From positions 1-64,000 of the forward strand of contig CAZTBW010000012.1 of NCBI GenBank assembly GCA_964612555.1: DNA of 64,000 nucleotides, given 5' to 3'. Origin of the DNA: DAOLCO01 sp964612555 (GTDB lineage Bacteria; Bdellovibrionota_C; UBA2361; SZUA-149; DAOLCO01). Below are positions 16,152-24,364 of the stretch, in pieces. The notes beneath the pieces are model-generated. The model was given only the letters and a program-made list of their open reading frames with translations, was not told where the DNA came from and did no database searches. How positions within the stretch are numbered: the stretch's first letter is position 1; each line of letters begins with the position of its first letter. The position numbers and the translations under genes were made by a program.

Positions 16152-16415
16152 CTACTCCAGATCCCCTTCATCGAAGTGTTTCATAAGTGACTGGGCTACC
16201 TGCTTTGCATCAATGTTGTAGTTACCACTTTCAACGGCGTCTTTAATTCTCTGGATTTTTCTTGCTCGTTCAGAGATGATCTCAAGTTTAAGGGTGGTTA
16301 AACTCCTTGGTCTTGGAGCAGTTTTTCTTCGATATTCTTTTGTTCCCTTGTTGTCCTCTCCATTTTGACTTTCTTTAAGCATCCTGCCCAGATTTTTTGC
16401 TTCCATATTTTCCAT
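16152..16415 (-). CDS. flgM: FlgM-like anti-sigma-28 factor
   Basis: The C-terminal half (LTTLKLEIISERARKIQRIK, then AVESGNYNIDAKQVAQSLM) fits FlgM, the anti-sigma factor that holds sigma-28 until it is exported through the flagellar type III apparatus. The key pattern, basic helix then G-x-Y-x-[IV]-D-A-x-x-[IV]-A, is intact. I start at ATG 16415 (87 residues, the usual FlgM size) because the open frame upstream of it crosses two palindromic boxes and begins with TTG. ATG 16406 is an alternative. No flagellar genes are in the window, so the cognate sigma factor is elsewhere. Confidence 0.75.
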   Translation of the reverse strand: MENMEAKNLGRMLKESQNGEDNKGTKEYRRKTAPRPRSLTTLKLEIISERARKIQRIKDAVESGNYNIDAKQVAQSLMKHFDEGDLE

Positions 16416-16466
16416 CTTCTTTTTACACTTACCTGTTACTACCGTTACTAAAAGCTGCGATTGTAC

Positions 16467-16563
16467 TGTACAAATTTGTACAAACGCTGCTGACAAAATT
16501 AGAAACGGCAGAACCGGTGAATAACTTTAGGAATTTTTTTCAAAAAGTGTACTTTTTTGTACA
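16467..16563. promoter_or_regulatory. Paired TGTAC-N6-GTACA palindromes upstream of flgM
   Basis: TGTACAAATTTGTACA (16467-16482, perfect 16-bp palindrome) and TGTACTTTTTTGTACA (16548-16563) share identical 5-base arms and a 6-base spacer, with starts 81 bp apart. A further TTGTAC half-site abuts the first. They lie 52 and 133 bases upstream of the flgM start and look like sites for one dimeric regulator. The regulator is not known to me. Confidence 0.7.
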
Positions 16564-16671
16564 AAAATAAAGTAAGTGATTATAGATGCTTATAAATGTC
16601 CCATGGTAAGACATTGATTTCACTTTATTTTTTTGCGTTCAAAAATGTAATGTTGAAGATGGAGTTGTCGT

Positions 16672-17415
16672 TTATACAGTTATAGACTCGCCTGGTTTGA
16701 GGATTCTTGCTTCAATATCCATTCGTTCACATTGTGATTTGAATTCTTCAGGGGTTCCGCTCAGAAGAGGAAATGTCCCCCAATGTATTGGAATTGCTGT
16801 TTTTACTCCAAGTGTTCGAGCAGAGCGAGCGGCTTCTTCAGGACCCATAGTGAAACAATCACCAATCGGGAGAAGTGCAATCTCAGGGCTGTATTTTGTT
16901 TTAATCAGTTCCATCTCCGTAAAGAAGCAGGTATCACCCGCATGATAGATGCTCTTACCATTTTCAAGCGTAACAATGACTCCGCAGGCTTCCCCGGCGT
17001 AATAAGTGTTTCCATCAGGAGCATCAAAGGAGCTTGAGTGAAATGCATGAGTAAGAGTTACTTTTATTTTGGTACCAGGGAGCGTCACACTTCCTCCCTT
17101 GTTCATTGGAATCACTTCAATGTCTGAATTGGAAAATTTGTGTATAAGCATTGCAAGCTCATAGGTGGCACATACCTTAGCTTTGTTGACTAGTGCCGTC
17201 TCTATTGCATCAGCAGTATGATCGCTGTGCCCATGAGTAAGAACTATAAAATCAACATCCGAAAGAGGGAGGGTGCTGAAGGAGGAGGGGTATGCAGGAT
17301 TTTGTGAAAGGAAGGGGTCAATAAGGATGTTCTGACCGCTGCCGTTTTCGATTAAAACACAGGAATGTCCAAGAAAGTGTAATTTTGATTCAGTAGCGAA
17401 TGTGGTGTGTGCCAT
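16672..17415 (-). CDS. UPF0173-family metallo-beta-lactamase-fold hydrolase
   Basis: This 247-residue cytoplasmic protein has the metal-binding motif THGHSDH (His61, His63, Asp65, His66), an early FLGHSCVLIE strand typical of the UPF0173/YtkL group, and later HAGDT and IHWGTF motifs that supply the remaining metal ligands. The family hydrolyses an unknown substrate, possibly phosphodiester or lactone-like. AAGGAG lies about 13 bases before ATG 17415, rather far. It stands alone. Confidence 0.88.
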   Translation of the reverse strand: MAHTTFATESKLHFLGHSCVLIENGSGQNILIDPFLSQNPAYPSSFSTLPLSDVDFIVLTHGHSDHTADAIETALVNKAKVCATYELAMLIHKFSNSDIEVIPMNKGGSVTLPGTKIKVTLTHAFHSSSFDAPDGNTYYAGEACGVIVTLENGKSIYHAGDTCFFTEMELIKTKYSPEIALLPIGDCFTMGPEEAARSARTLGVKTAIPIHWGTFPLLSGTPEEFKSQCERMDIEARILKPGESITV

Positions 17416-17495
17416 TTGTATACGTATGCTCCTTCTGTATTTGTAAGTGTACGTAATATTTAATAAATAAACTTACCCCTCGATATGTGATTTTA

Positions 17496-17504
17496 TGATA
17501 TACT
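17496..17504 (+). promoter_or_regulatory. Possible extended -10 promoter
   Basis: TGATATACT fits an extended -10 element (TG-N-TATACT) and would start transcription near 17511, 48 bases before the next gene. No good -35 was found, as is usual for extended -10 promoters. Confidence 0.4.
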
Positions 17505-17558
17505 ATTTTGTAGTTATATAAATTAATTTTTTTCAAAAAAGATATCAGGGTTATTTGA

Positions 17559-17897
17559 ATGAAATTTCTAAAGGGAACTTTACTTCTGTTACTTGTTCTT
17601 GCCTTCTCTCATGTTTCAGCAGCTTCTCAAGAAGAAGAAAAGCTGCGGGAACCATATCCAGGGGAGGAAGTTACAACTCAGGACGGAAAAAAAGTAAGAA
17701 GGTGGTCTACAAGAGGACCAGTCGAAGTAGCCCCGGCTCCTCAGCCCTTTGACGACCCGGAGCAGAGAAGAACCCCTCAGGGATTACTGCTTAATGTTGA
17801 TACTCACCAGATCAGACAACAACAGGGAACACGACCACATCATCATGCGCCCGGGAACCATAAACATCACCCTTCAGATGGTGCAGGCAAGAAATAA
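17559..17897 (+). CDS. Small secreted histidine-rich protein
   Basis: The 112-residue product begins with a signal peptide (MKFLKGTLLLLLVLAFSHVS, likely cut after AASA-like residues near 22). The mature part is hydrophilic, with PEV/PAP stretches and a histidine-rich C-terminus (RPHHHAPGNHKHHP) that could bind metal ions. I do not recognise a family. Its stop codon abuts the stop of the convergent zinc-ribbon gene with no spacer. Confidence 0.6.
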   Translation: MKFLKGTLLLLLVLAFSHVSAASQEEEKLREPYPGEEVTTQDGKKVRRWSTRGPVEVAPAPQPFDDPEQRRTPQGLLLNVDTHQIRQQQGTRPHHHAPGNHKHHPSDGAGKK

Positions 17898-18194
17898 CTA
17901 CTTAAATAATGCATCAAATTTGGATTTAATGTCATTCTCAGGTGTGGAAGCTTTATCCGCTCCACCACCGGTCAGATAGAAATAATCACAAAAATTTCCT
18001 CTTTCTTTATCAAGAACTCTCTCTGATTGAGGTTCATTACATTCATTATATGCTTTGGTGTTGTAATGTTTGCAATTTCTACAAACTCGAACATCAGTAT
18101 GACAGTGCTCACACTCCTCAGATCGGGAAATAATACTTCCGACCTTCAGGGAGAGGCTTTTGCCACATTTATAACAAGATGTTGTAGTTTCCAT
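17898..18194 (-). CDS. Zinc-ribbon protein of unknown function
   Basis: This 98-residue protein has paired cysteines CYKCGK (residues 7-10), CEHCH and CRNCKHY, plus later single cysteines, enough for one or two zinc-binding sites. It has no signal peptide. Such small ribbon proteins are widespread in deltaproteobacterial genomes without an assigned role. It is transcribed convergently to the secreted protein gene and divergently from the M16 pair. Confidence 0.6.
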   Translation of the reverse strand: METTTSCYKCGKSLSLKVGSIISRSEECEHCHTDVRVCRNCKHYNTKAYNECNEPQSERVLDKERGNFCDYFYLTGGGADKASTPENDIKSKFDALFK

Positions 18195-18262
18195 CGAGAT
18201 ACATTAATTTATTCGTATTTACCATTATAAATTAAATTATCACGTGTGTAACCAGAGGTCTT

Positions 18263-19498
18263 TTGAAAAAACAAGAATTCTTTATTGAAGAACTGCCAAA
18301 TGGCTTAACCTTATTGGGAGAACCAATTGAAGGAGTAAACTCAGTTGCTTTTTCATGTTTTGTACCACTCGGTGCGGTGCACGATCCAGGGTCAGAGCTT
18401 GGAATGGCTAATATCCTGTCTGAGATGCTTCAAAAAGGGTCTGGAGAGTTTACTGCAAAAGAATTTTCAGACGAGTGCGAAAAGATTGGGCTTCAGAAAG
18501 GCTATGCAAGTGGAATGGAAGCCAGTAACTTTTCCGGAACCTTACTTTCTGAAAATCTTTCTCAGGGACTTAGGTTGTTTAAAAAAATGCTTCTTGAGCC
18601 AAGGTTTCCTGAAGATGAGCTACCTTCAGTCAAAAGTCTGGTTCTGCAGGATCTTGCTGCGATTGAGGATGAGCCCGCAAGTAAGGTTATGGAACTTCTT
18701 TCTGCTGAATTTTATCCAGCTCCATTTTCAAGAACTACTCTTGGTACGGCATCGGGTGTGCAGGCAGTGAGTCAGAAAAGCCTTCAGCAACATTATGAGA
18801 CTTACTTTGGAGCTAAGGGGTCTATCTTGAGTGTCGCTGGAAAGTTTTCCTGGAATGAGTTTAAAAAATTAGCAAGCGAACTTTTTTCAAACTGGGAAGG
18901 AGGAGTCCAGCGTTTGACTGTTCCACCGCTTTCCACGGAATCTAAAAGTTCTTTTTTCAAAAAAGAAACTGCGCAACTTCAAATAGCCCTTGCGTATCCA
19001 AGTGTTGGAATTGACGACCCTGACTATTATGCTGCACGAGTTGCAGTTAATGTTCTTTCCGGTGGTATGTCCGGACGTCTTTTTATTGAGGTGAGAGAGA
19101 AGAGAGGGCTTGTGTATCGGGTGTCTGCAAGTCATAGCGCTGCTCGAAATCGTAGTGCAATTATTGCTTCTGCCGGAACTACCCCTGAAAATGGCGAAGA
19201 AACCCTTTTAGTTATGTTAGATCAGCTTAAAAGCATAGAAGATGGAGTTTCTAAAGAGGAACTTGATCGAGCTAAAGTTGATCTTAAGACAAGAGTCATT
19301 ATGCAAAGTGAATCGAGTAATGCCCGAGCTTCGGCAGTAGCAAGCGACTGGTGGAACCTTGGGAGGATTCGTACACTTCAGGAGATTAAAGAAGGAATCG
19401 ATGCCATTGATGAAAAAAGATTAGTTGCCTATGCAAAGAAGTATCCGGTAGCACCTGTGACTCTCCAGACTCTTGGGGTAAAAGAGTTATCACTATAA
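18263..19498 (+). CDS. M16 peptidase family protein, non-catalytic subunit
   Basis: This 411-residue protein has the two-domain M16 fold and the C-terminal RxxxY-type motif (REKRGLVYRVSASHS), but the zinc site HxxEH is replaced by NILSE in GMANILSEMLQKG. It therefore cannot bind the catalytic zinc and probably helps bind substrate for its neighbour, as in the alpha/beta pairs of mitochondrial processing peptidase and related bacterial heterodimers. The start is TTG 18263 with AGAGGT 4 bases upstream. It lies 56 bases ahead of the catalytic paralogue. Confidence 0.85.
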   Translation: MKKQEFFIEELPNGLTLLGEPIEGVNSVAFSCFVPLGAVHDPGSELGMANILSEMLQKGSGEFTAKEFSDECEKIGLQKGYASGMEASNFSGTLLSENLSQGLRLFKKMLLEPRFPEDELPSVKSLVLQDLAAIEDEPASKVMELLSAEFYPAPFSRTTLGTASGVQAVSQKSLQQHYETYFGAKGSILSVAGKFSWNEFKKLASELFSNWEGGVQRLTVPPLSTESKSSFFKKETAQLQIALAYPSVGIDDPDYYAARVAVNVLSGGMSGRLFIEVREKRGLVYRVSASHSAARNRSAIIASAGTTPENGEETLLVMLDQLKSIEDGVSKEELDRAKVDLKTRVIMQSESSNARASAVASDWWNLGRIRTLQEIKEGIDAIDEKRLVAYAKKYPVAPVTLQTLGVKELSL

Positions 19499-19554
19499 GG
19501 TGAATGGTGAATCTGGAATATAATCAGGAAGTTTTTAGAAGGAGTTTTTAGACT

Positions 19555-20781
19555 ATGTCAGTTACCTTTAAACATGCGGTTCTCGATAATGGACTGAATA
19601 TTGTTGGTGAGTATCGTCCCAGTGCAGTAAGTGTAGCTACCGGTTTTTTTGTTAAAACCGGTGCCCGAGATGAAAGCAGTACTATCGCTGGAGTATCTCA
19701 CTTCCTGGAACACATGCTTTTTAAAGGGACAGAACACAGATCTGCTCTTGAGCTTACTTATGAAATGGGTGCAATTGGCGCTCAGGCAAATGCCTTTACC
19801 TCAGAGGAGAGCACGGTGTATTACATGGCAGTGCTTCCTGAATATTTCTCAAAATCACTGGAACTTCTTAGTGACATGATGAGATCGGTGATTGATCCTG
19901 AGGAATTTGCTGTTGAGAAGAAAGTGATACTGGAAGAAATAGCGTTATATCAAGATCGCCCCACCTACATGCTTCTTGAGTCGGCGCTCAGCACTTACTT
20001 TAGTCCACACCCTGCTGGTAATTCAGTATTAGGAAGTATAGAGACTATCAGTGATCTTTCAAGGGATCAGATGTATGAATATTTCACTTCCAGATACCAA
20101 CCATCTAATATGGTTCTTTCGGTAAGTGGTAATTTTGATTTTGATGAATTATGTGACCTGGCATCGAAATACTGTTCTCATTGGAAAGACAGTAAAGTGT
20201 TAAGAGATCGTCCTGAGTATAAATCACCAACGACACTACCCGTTACTAAAACCCTGAAAAAAGCAGATATTAATCGAGCGCATGTAATGCTTCTTACTCC
20301 CGGACCTGAAGTTGGAAGTAAGTTTCAGTATGATGCAGATGTGCTTACTACGGTGATAGGAGATAGTTCTGGTTCAAAGGCGTTTTGGGCGCTGGTTGAT
20401 TCTGGCTTGGCTGATAGTGCTTCAATTGAATCTGAACAGATGGATGGGGTAGGGGTGATGTATGGTTATGCCAGTACACTACCATCCAGTTTGGACAGTG
20501 TTAAGGAAATTCTTGGTAATGTGATGAAGTCGGCTCAGGATTTCTCAGAAGATGATCTGGAAAGAGCAAAGACCAAGACCGCAACACGTCTTGTGCTCCA
20601 GGGAGAAAGCACTATGCGTAGAATGATGTCATGTGGTTTTGACTGGATGTATCAGGGGAGATATGTCCCAATCGAAGAAGAGCTTAAGCGGACAAAGGAA
20701 GTAACGAAAGAATCTATCACTCTGATGTTGAAAGAGTTTAATTTATATCCCACACATGAAGTGGTATTACTTCCAGAGTAG
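19555..20781 (+). CDS. M16 zinc peptidase, catalytic subunit
   Basis: This 408-residue protein carries the inverted zinc motif HFLEH (His49, Glu52, His53) and the downstream glutamate region EKKVILEEIALYQDRP, the hallmarks of active M16B peptidases (processing-peptidase beta type). It has no signal peptide, so it acts in the cytoplasm unless exported otherwise. GAAGGAG lies 10 bases before the ATG. With the preceding inactive paralogue it forms a probable heterodimer that degrades or trims peptides. Confidence 0.9.
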   Translation: MSVTFKHAVLDNGLNIVGEYRPSAVSVATGFFVKTGARDESSTIAGVSHFLEHMLFKGTEHRSALELTYEMGAIGAQANAFTSEESTVYYMAVLPEYFSKSLELLSDMMRSVIDPEEFAVEKKVILEEIALYQDRPTYMLLESALSTYFSPHPAGNSVLGSIETISDLSRDQMYEYFTSRYQPSNMVLSVSGNFDFDELCDLASKYCSHWKDSKVLRDRPEYKSPTTLPVTKTLKKADINRAHVMLLTPGPEVGSKFQYDADVLTTVIGDSSGSKAFWALVDSGLADSASIESEQMDGVGVMYGYASTLPSSLDSVKEILGNVMKSAQDFSEDDLERAKTKTATRLVLQGESTMRRMMSCGFDWMYQGRYVPIEEELKRTKEVTKESITLMLKEFNLYPTHEVVLLPE

Positions 20782-20810
20782 ATTTTGTACGTAGAATAAA
20801 GGAAGGCGAT

Positions 20811-21770
20811 ATGGAATTATATGGTATTCATCACCTGACTGCAGTTACCCGTAATACAAAAGCTAATCTTGATTTTTATTCAAAAGTCCTGGGACTCAGG
20901 TTGGTAAAAAAGACGGTGAATCAGGATGATGTCTCAGCCTATCATTTATTTTATGCAGACAAAGTGGGTACTCCTGGTACTGATATTACTTTTTTTGATT
21001 GGAACGCTGTTCCTGAAAAGCGTGGCACAGACAGTATTGTCCGTACTGGGTACAGGGTGCAAAATCTTAAAGCGTTGGAATACTGGGAAGAACGTTTTTC
21101 AGAATTTAATGTTTCTTCTTCAAAGATTTCTGAAAGAGATGGAAGCCAGATTATTGAATACGAAGATCCGGAAGGTCAGCGTTTAATGCTTGTGGTGGAT
21201 CCGGCAGGACCTAAGGGAGAAGCAAGAGACTTTTCGGATATACCATCTGAGTATCAATTGCAGGGGCTTGGTCCTATTATGATCAGTGTGAGCGATATTG
21301 AGGCGACTTCCGAAGTTCTTAAAAAAGTACTTAACTTTAAAGAAAGTAGAACATATCAGATTCAAAGTTCCTTTAATGAAGGTACGGAAGTTCCTGTACG
21401 TGTTTTTTTGATGGAAGGTAAAGGTTCTCATGCTGAGCTTCATGTGCTTCATGAACCTGATGCTCCTAAAGCTCGTCTTGGAGCAGGTGGAGTACATCAT
21501 GTTGCATTCAGGATACCAACATTTGAACAGTATGACGCATGGGCAAAACGCCTGAAGGATCTTCGGATTCCTTCCAGTGGTCCGGTAGATCGTTACTATT
21601 TTAAAAGTCTGTATTTTAGAGAGCCGAATGGAATACTTTTTGAACTTGCCACTGATGGACCAGGCTTTGCAAGTGATGAGTCAATTGAGACACTTGGTGA
21701 AACACTTGCTCTTCCCCCATTTCTTGAACACAGGAGGGAAGAAATTGAAGCTGGTTTAAAGCCTCTATAA
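20811..21770 (+). CDS. VOC-family ring-cleaving dioxygenase-like protein
   Basis: This 319-residue protein has two vicinal-oxygen-chelate modules: one opening with GIHHLTAVTRNTKANLDFYS and one around GAGGVHHVAFRI. It matches the MhqE/MhqO/PcpA-like group that cleaves hydroquinone-type aromatics or detoxifies quinones with Fe(II). Putative ligands are His8 and His9 in the first module, a histidine in GVHHVAF, and a glutamate in NGILFELATDG. AAAGGA precedes the ATG. The true substrate is unknown. It is followed after 1 base by a transporter gene. Confidence 0.82.
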   Translation: MELYGIHHLTAVTRNTKANLDFYSKVLGLRLVKKTVNQDDVSAYHLFYADKVGTPGTDITFFDWNAVPEKRGTDSIVRTGYRVQNLKALEYWEERFSEFNVSSSKISERDGSQIIEYEDPEGQRLMLVVDPAGPKGEARDFSDIPSEYQLQGLGPIMISVSDIEATSEVLKKVLNFKESRTYQIQSSFNEGTEVPVRVFLMEGKGSHAELHVLHEPDAPKARLGAGGVHHVAFRIPTFEQYDAWAKRLKDLRIPSSGPVDRYYFKSLYFREPNGILFELATDGPGFASDESIETLGETLALPPFLEHRREEIEAGLKPL

Positions 21771-21771
21771 A

Positions 21772-22680
21772 ATGTCAGGGCAGTATTTTCTTCATAAAAA
21801 ATATGTTTTTGCTGGAGTTTTTAGTGCTATCTTTTCAAGTGTTGCATGGATTTTTGAAGAAGAAGCGGTACGTAGCCTCAGTCCATTAATTGTAAGCAGT
21901 TTTGCATCCTTATGTGCTGCGTGTTTGTTACTTCCTTTTGTGTATCATCGTCTTAATCGGGAGCTTTTTTTAAAACTGCTTCGTATAAAAAATACCTTTA
22001 TTGTAGTTGTACTGGTGCGAAATGTAATTGGTTTTCTGCTGTTTCTAAATGCCTTGTTGTACACCAGTAGCGTAAAAACCATGTTTCTTACCAAGATGGA
22101 ATCATATCTGCTTTTATTAATTCACTGGCTGGTGTTTAAAGAAAAGGTATCTGGAAAGGAAATATTACTGTTATTGGTTCATATTATGGGAGCGGTGCTG
22201 CTTTCAAGTGGGAGTGACTTATCACTTTCGCTTGAGCATTTGGGCGATTTTCTTATTATCCTTGGTCTCCTTGCAAGTGCATCAGTGTATTACCCGGGAA
22301 AGAAGATAGCAGAAACTCTTGGTTCCATGGAGTCAAGCATGCTTACAAACCTCTGTTCCGGTTTACTGCTTCTGCCTTTTGCCTTGTATTATGATTTTGG
22401 AGTATTGAGTGAAAATGAGTCAGTATATCATGGTTTGTATTATTTATTTCTTACAACCATCCTTTATTATTTCGCCAGTACTGTTTTATGGTTTTACTCA
22501 CTGAAAGGGGTTGTTCACTGGCTTAATTCTGCCCTTCGCTGTCTGGGTCCAATTTTTGCATTTCCCCTTGCGTACCTGCTCTTTGAAAAAACACTATCAA
22601 GCGCCCAAATTCTTGGAGCAACCATAGTGATTCTTACTTCTTTACTTTTGTTGTTGAACTCAAGAAAGCTTAAAAGTTAA
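21772..22680 (+). CDS. EamA/DMT-family transporter
   Basis: This 302-residue protein has about ten hydrophobic helices in two repeated halves, the layout of drug/metabolite (EamA) transporters; residues such as FLTKMESYLLLLIHWLVF in the first repeat match the conserved pattern. It starts 1 base after the dioxygenase stop, so the two genes are co-translated and may act together, for example in export of an aromatic compound or its product. The substrate is unknown. A strong terminator follows. Confidence 0.85.
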   Translation: MSGQYFLHKKYVFAGVFSAIFSSVAWIFEEEAVRSLSPLIVSSFASLCAACLLLPFVYHRLNRELFLKLLRIKNTFIVVVLVRNVIGFLLFLNALLYTSSVKTMFLTKMESYLLLLIHWLVFKEKVSGKEILLLLVHIMGAVLLSSGSDLSLSLEHLGDFLIILGLLASASVYYPGKKIAETLGSMESSMLTNLCSGLLLLPFALYYDFGVLSENESVYHGLYYLFLTTILYYFASTVLWFYSLKGVVHWLNSALRCLGPIFAFPLAYLLFEKTLSSAQILGATIVILTSLLLLLNSRKLKS

Positions 22681-22689
22681 TATAATAAA

Positions 22690-22723
22690 AAAAGCAGATT
22701 ACGTATGAGGTAATCTGCTTTTT
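22690..22723. terminator. Bidirectional rho-independent terminator
   Basis: A perfect 13-bp stem (22690-22702 with 22710-22722) and 7-base loop, A-rich on the left and T-rich on the right, separates the convergent transporter and amine oxidase genes. Confidence 0.9.
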
Positions 22724-22725
22724 GA

Positions 22726-24189
22726 TCAGTGAACCATAATGCTTTGTAGCTCAGCGGGAATTTCAGCTCCATATGTGCGACATATTTTTAAAATAGTAGT
22801 CAATGCACTACGGATTGCGCCTTCCATGTATCCCCACATTTCCCATGAATTCCATTCTCCACAAAGGTAGAGATTCTGGGGAAGCATCTCTTCAAGTTCG
22901 GGTCTAAAGTCGGTTAGTTCGTATGGAGCAGGGCATCCATATCCACAGCCTGTAAGCTTTCTTCTTCCCCAGTCTTTGAAGTAGAAATTTCCTTTACTGC
23001 TCAGTGATAATAACTCTGGATAATATTTCCCGATTTCACCAATGATGAGGCGTGTAGCTTCCTGCTGATTCATTCTCGTCAACCGCTCAGCAGCACTTCC
23101 ACCACACATAATGGTAATGATTTTATGTGTGTTGTTTTCACCAATACCACTTTCCCAGATTGCTTGAACCAGGGTATCTCTTTCAAGAAATGCGCTTGGC
23201 AGGATACCTGTAGAGACTTTTATTTCGCGCGGAACCCGGATAAGAACTTTTATCGAGTCACCCATCTGGGGAATAAGGTCAGAAGGAAGCATCATATCAA
23301 TCAACTTTCCACTATCCCACAAGCGTGGAGGAACTGTTAGAATTACTACGTCACTGTTTGTTTCGAGTTTTTCATTATTTTCATCTTTCTTTTCAAGAAG
23401 GAGAGTAAATTTCTTATCCCGGATTATTTTTTTTACAGCAGACTGATTCATTATCAAACCATACAACTTATTTTCCAGAGCATGTGTCAGTTGAGAAAGT
23501 CCACCATCAATTCTGAATTTCTCCAGATTTTCAAAAAAACCATCCTGATGACTTCTTACCAGAATCAGGTATGGAAGTAGTCCAATTTTTCTTGGATTAA
23601 TTCCATTTTCAAATTCAAAATGAGTCTCAAAGAATTTTTTTACACTTTCCGGGAAAGAATGTTTATCAACTAACTCCCATAAAGTGTCTCTATCAATTCT
23701 TTCAAGTTCTTCAGTGAATATTGTAGTGTCCAGTGAAAGTCTACTGGCTTCCATTATTAAAATTTCTCTCAGAGAAATTGAATGGTCATGGAATTCACGA
23801 CGACAGATTCTTTCATCAGGAAGAATAGGGGTGAATGGTGATAATTCCATTCCTGTAGTCTCAATGAGGGAGAGTCCAAACTTTCGTGTATACCATCTGA
23901 AGATACTGTGTGCAGGGCTGATAAATTCAGGACCTGCTTCTGCCCACAAACCTGGTACCAGATCTGTTTTTGTGTGTATTCTTCCTCCATTGCGATGAGT
24001 TCTACCTTCAATGATTTGTACATCGAAGCCAAGAGCTTCTGCCTCAAATCCAGCAATTAAGCCAGCCAGACCACCTCCAACAATTGTAACTGTTATGTCA
24101 GATGGAGCCCTGTTAAATTTGACTCCAAGACATTTTAAAAACGATAATTCATGATTATCGTGGGGTACTTCTACTCTTTGCCACAGCAT
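22726..24189 (-). CDS. Flavin amine-oxidase-like FAD protein
   Basis: This 487-residue protein has the dinucleotide-binding motif VTIVGGGLAGLIAGFEAEAL about 35 residues in, followed by GRTHRNGGRIHT, the usual second FAD contact of monoamine-oxidase-like enzymes, and the C-terminal NLYLCGEWNS with FAD contact. Members oxidise amines or amino acids, or act as desaturases. The substrate is not predictable. GGGAGG lies 6 bases before ATG 24189. It is transcribed alone, away from the M23 gene. Confidence 0.85.
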   Translation of the reverse strand: MLWQRVEVPHDNHELSFLKCLGVKFNRAPSDITVTIVGGGLAGLIAGFEAEALGFDVQIIEGRTHRNGGRIHTKTDLVPGLWAEAGPEFISPAHSIFRWYTRKFGLSLIETTGMELSPFTPILPDERICRREFHDHSISLREILIMEASRLSLDTTIFTEELERIDRDTLWELVDKHSFPESVKKFFETHFEFENGINPRKIGLLPYLILVRSHQDGFFENLEKFRIDGGLSQLTHALENKLYGLIMNQSAVKKIIRDKKFTLLLEKKDENNEKLETNSDVVILTVPPRLWDSGKLIDMMLPSDLIPQMGDSIKVLIRVPREIKVSTGILPSAFLERDTLVQAIWESGIGENNTHKIITIMCGGSAAERLTRMNQQEATRLIIGEIGKYYPELLSLSSKGNFYFKDWGRRKLTGCGYGCPAPYELTDFRPELEEMLPQNLYLCGEWNSWEMWGYMEGAIRSALTTILKICRTYGAEIPAELQSIMVH

Positions 24190-24364
24190 AAAACCTCCCA
24201 GGAACCTAAGATTAAAAAAACCACTTAAAATATAAATGAATTAGTAGAAAAATCTACAAATGAACTTGATAAATACAGAGAGAGGATCAGTCAAAAAGAA
24301 GAAAAGAAAGCACCACCCTCTTATAAATCCCTGATAGTACTAAGTTTTATACCATTTACTGATG

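Noticed and set aside
16416..16496. 27-residue N-terminal extension of FlgM
   Set aside because: It starts at TTG and passes through the palindromic box, and FlgM proteins are normally about 90 residues.
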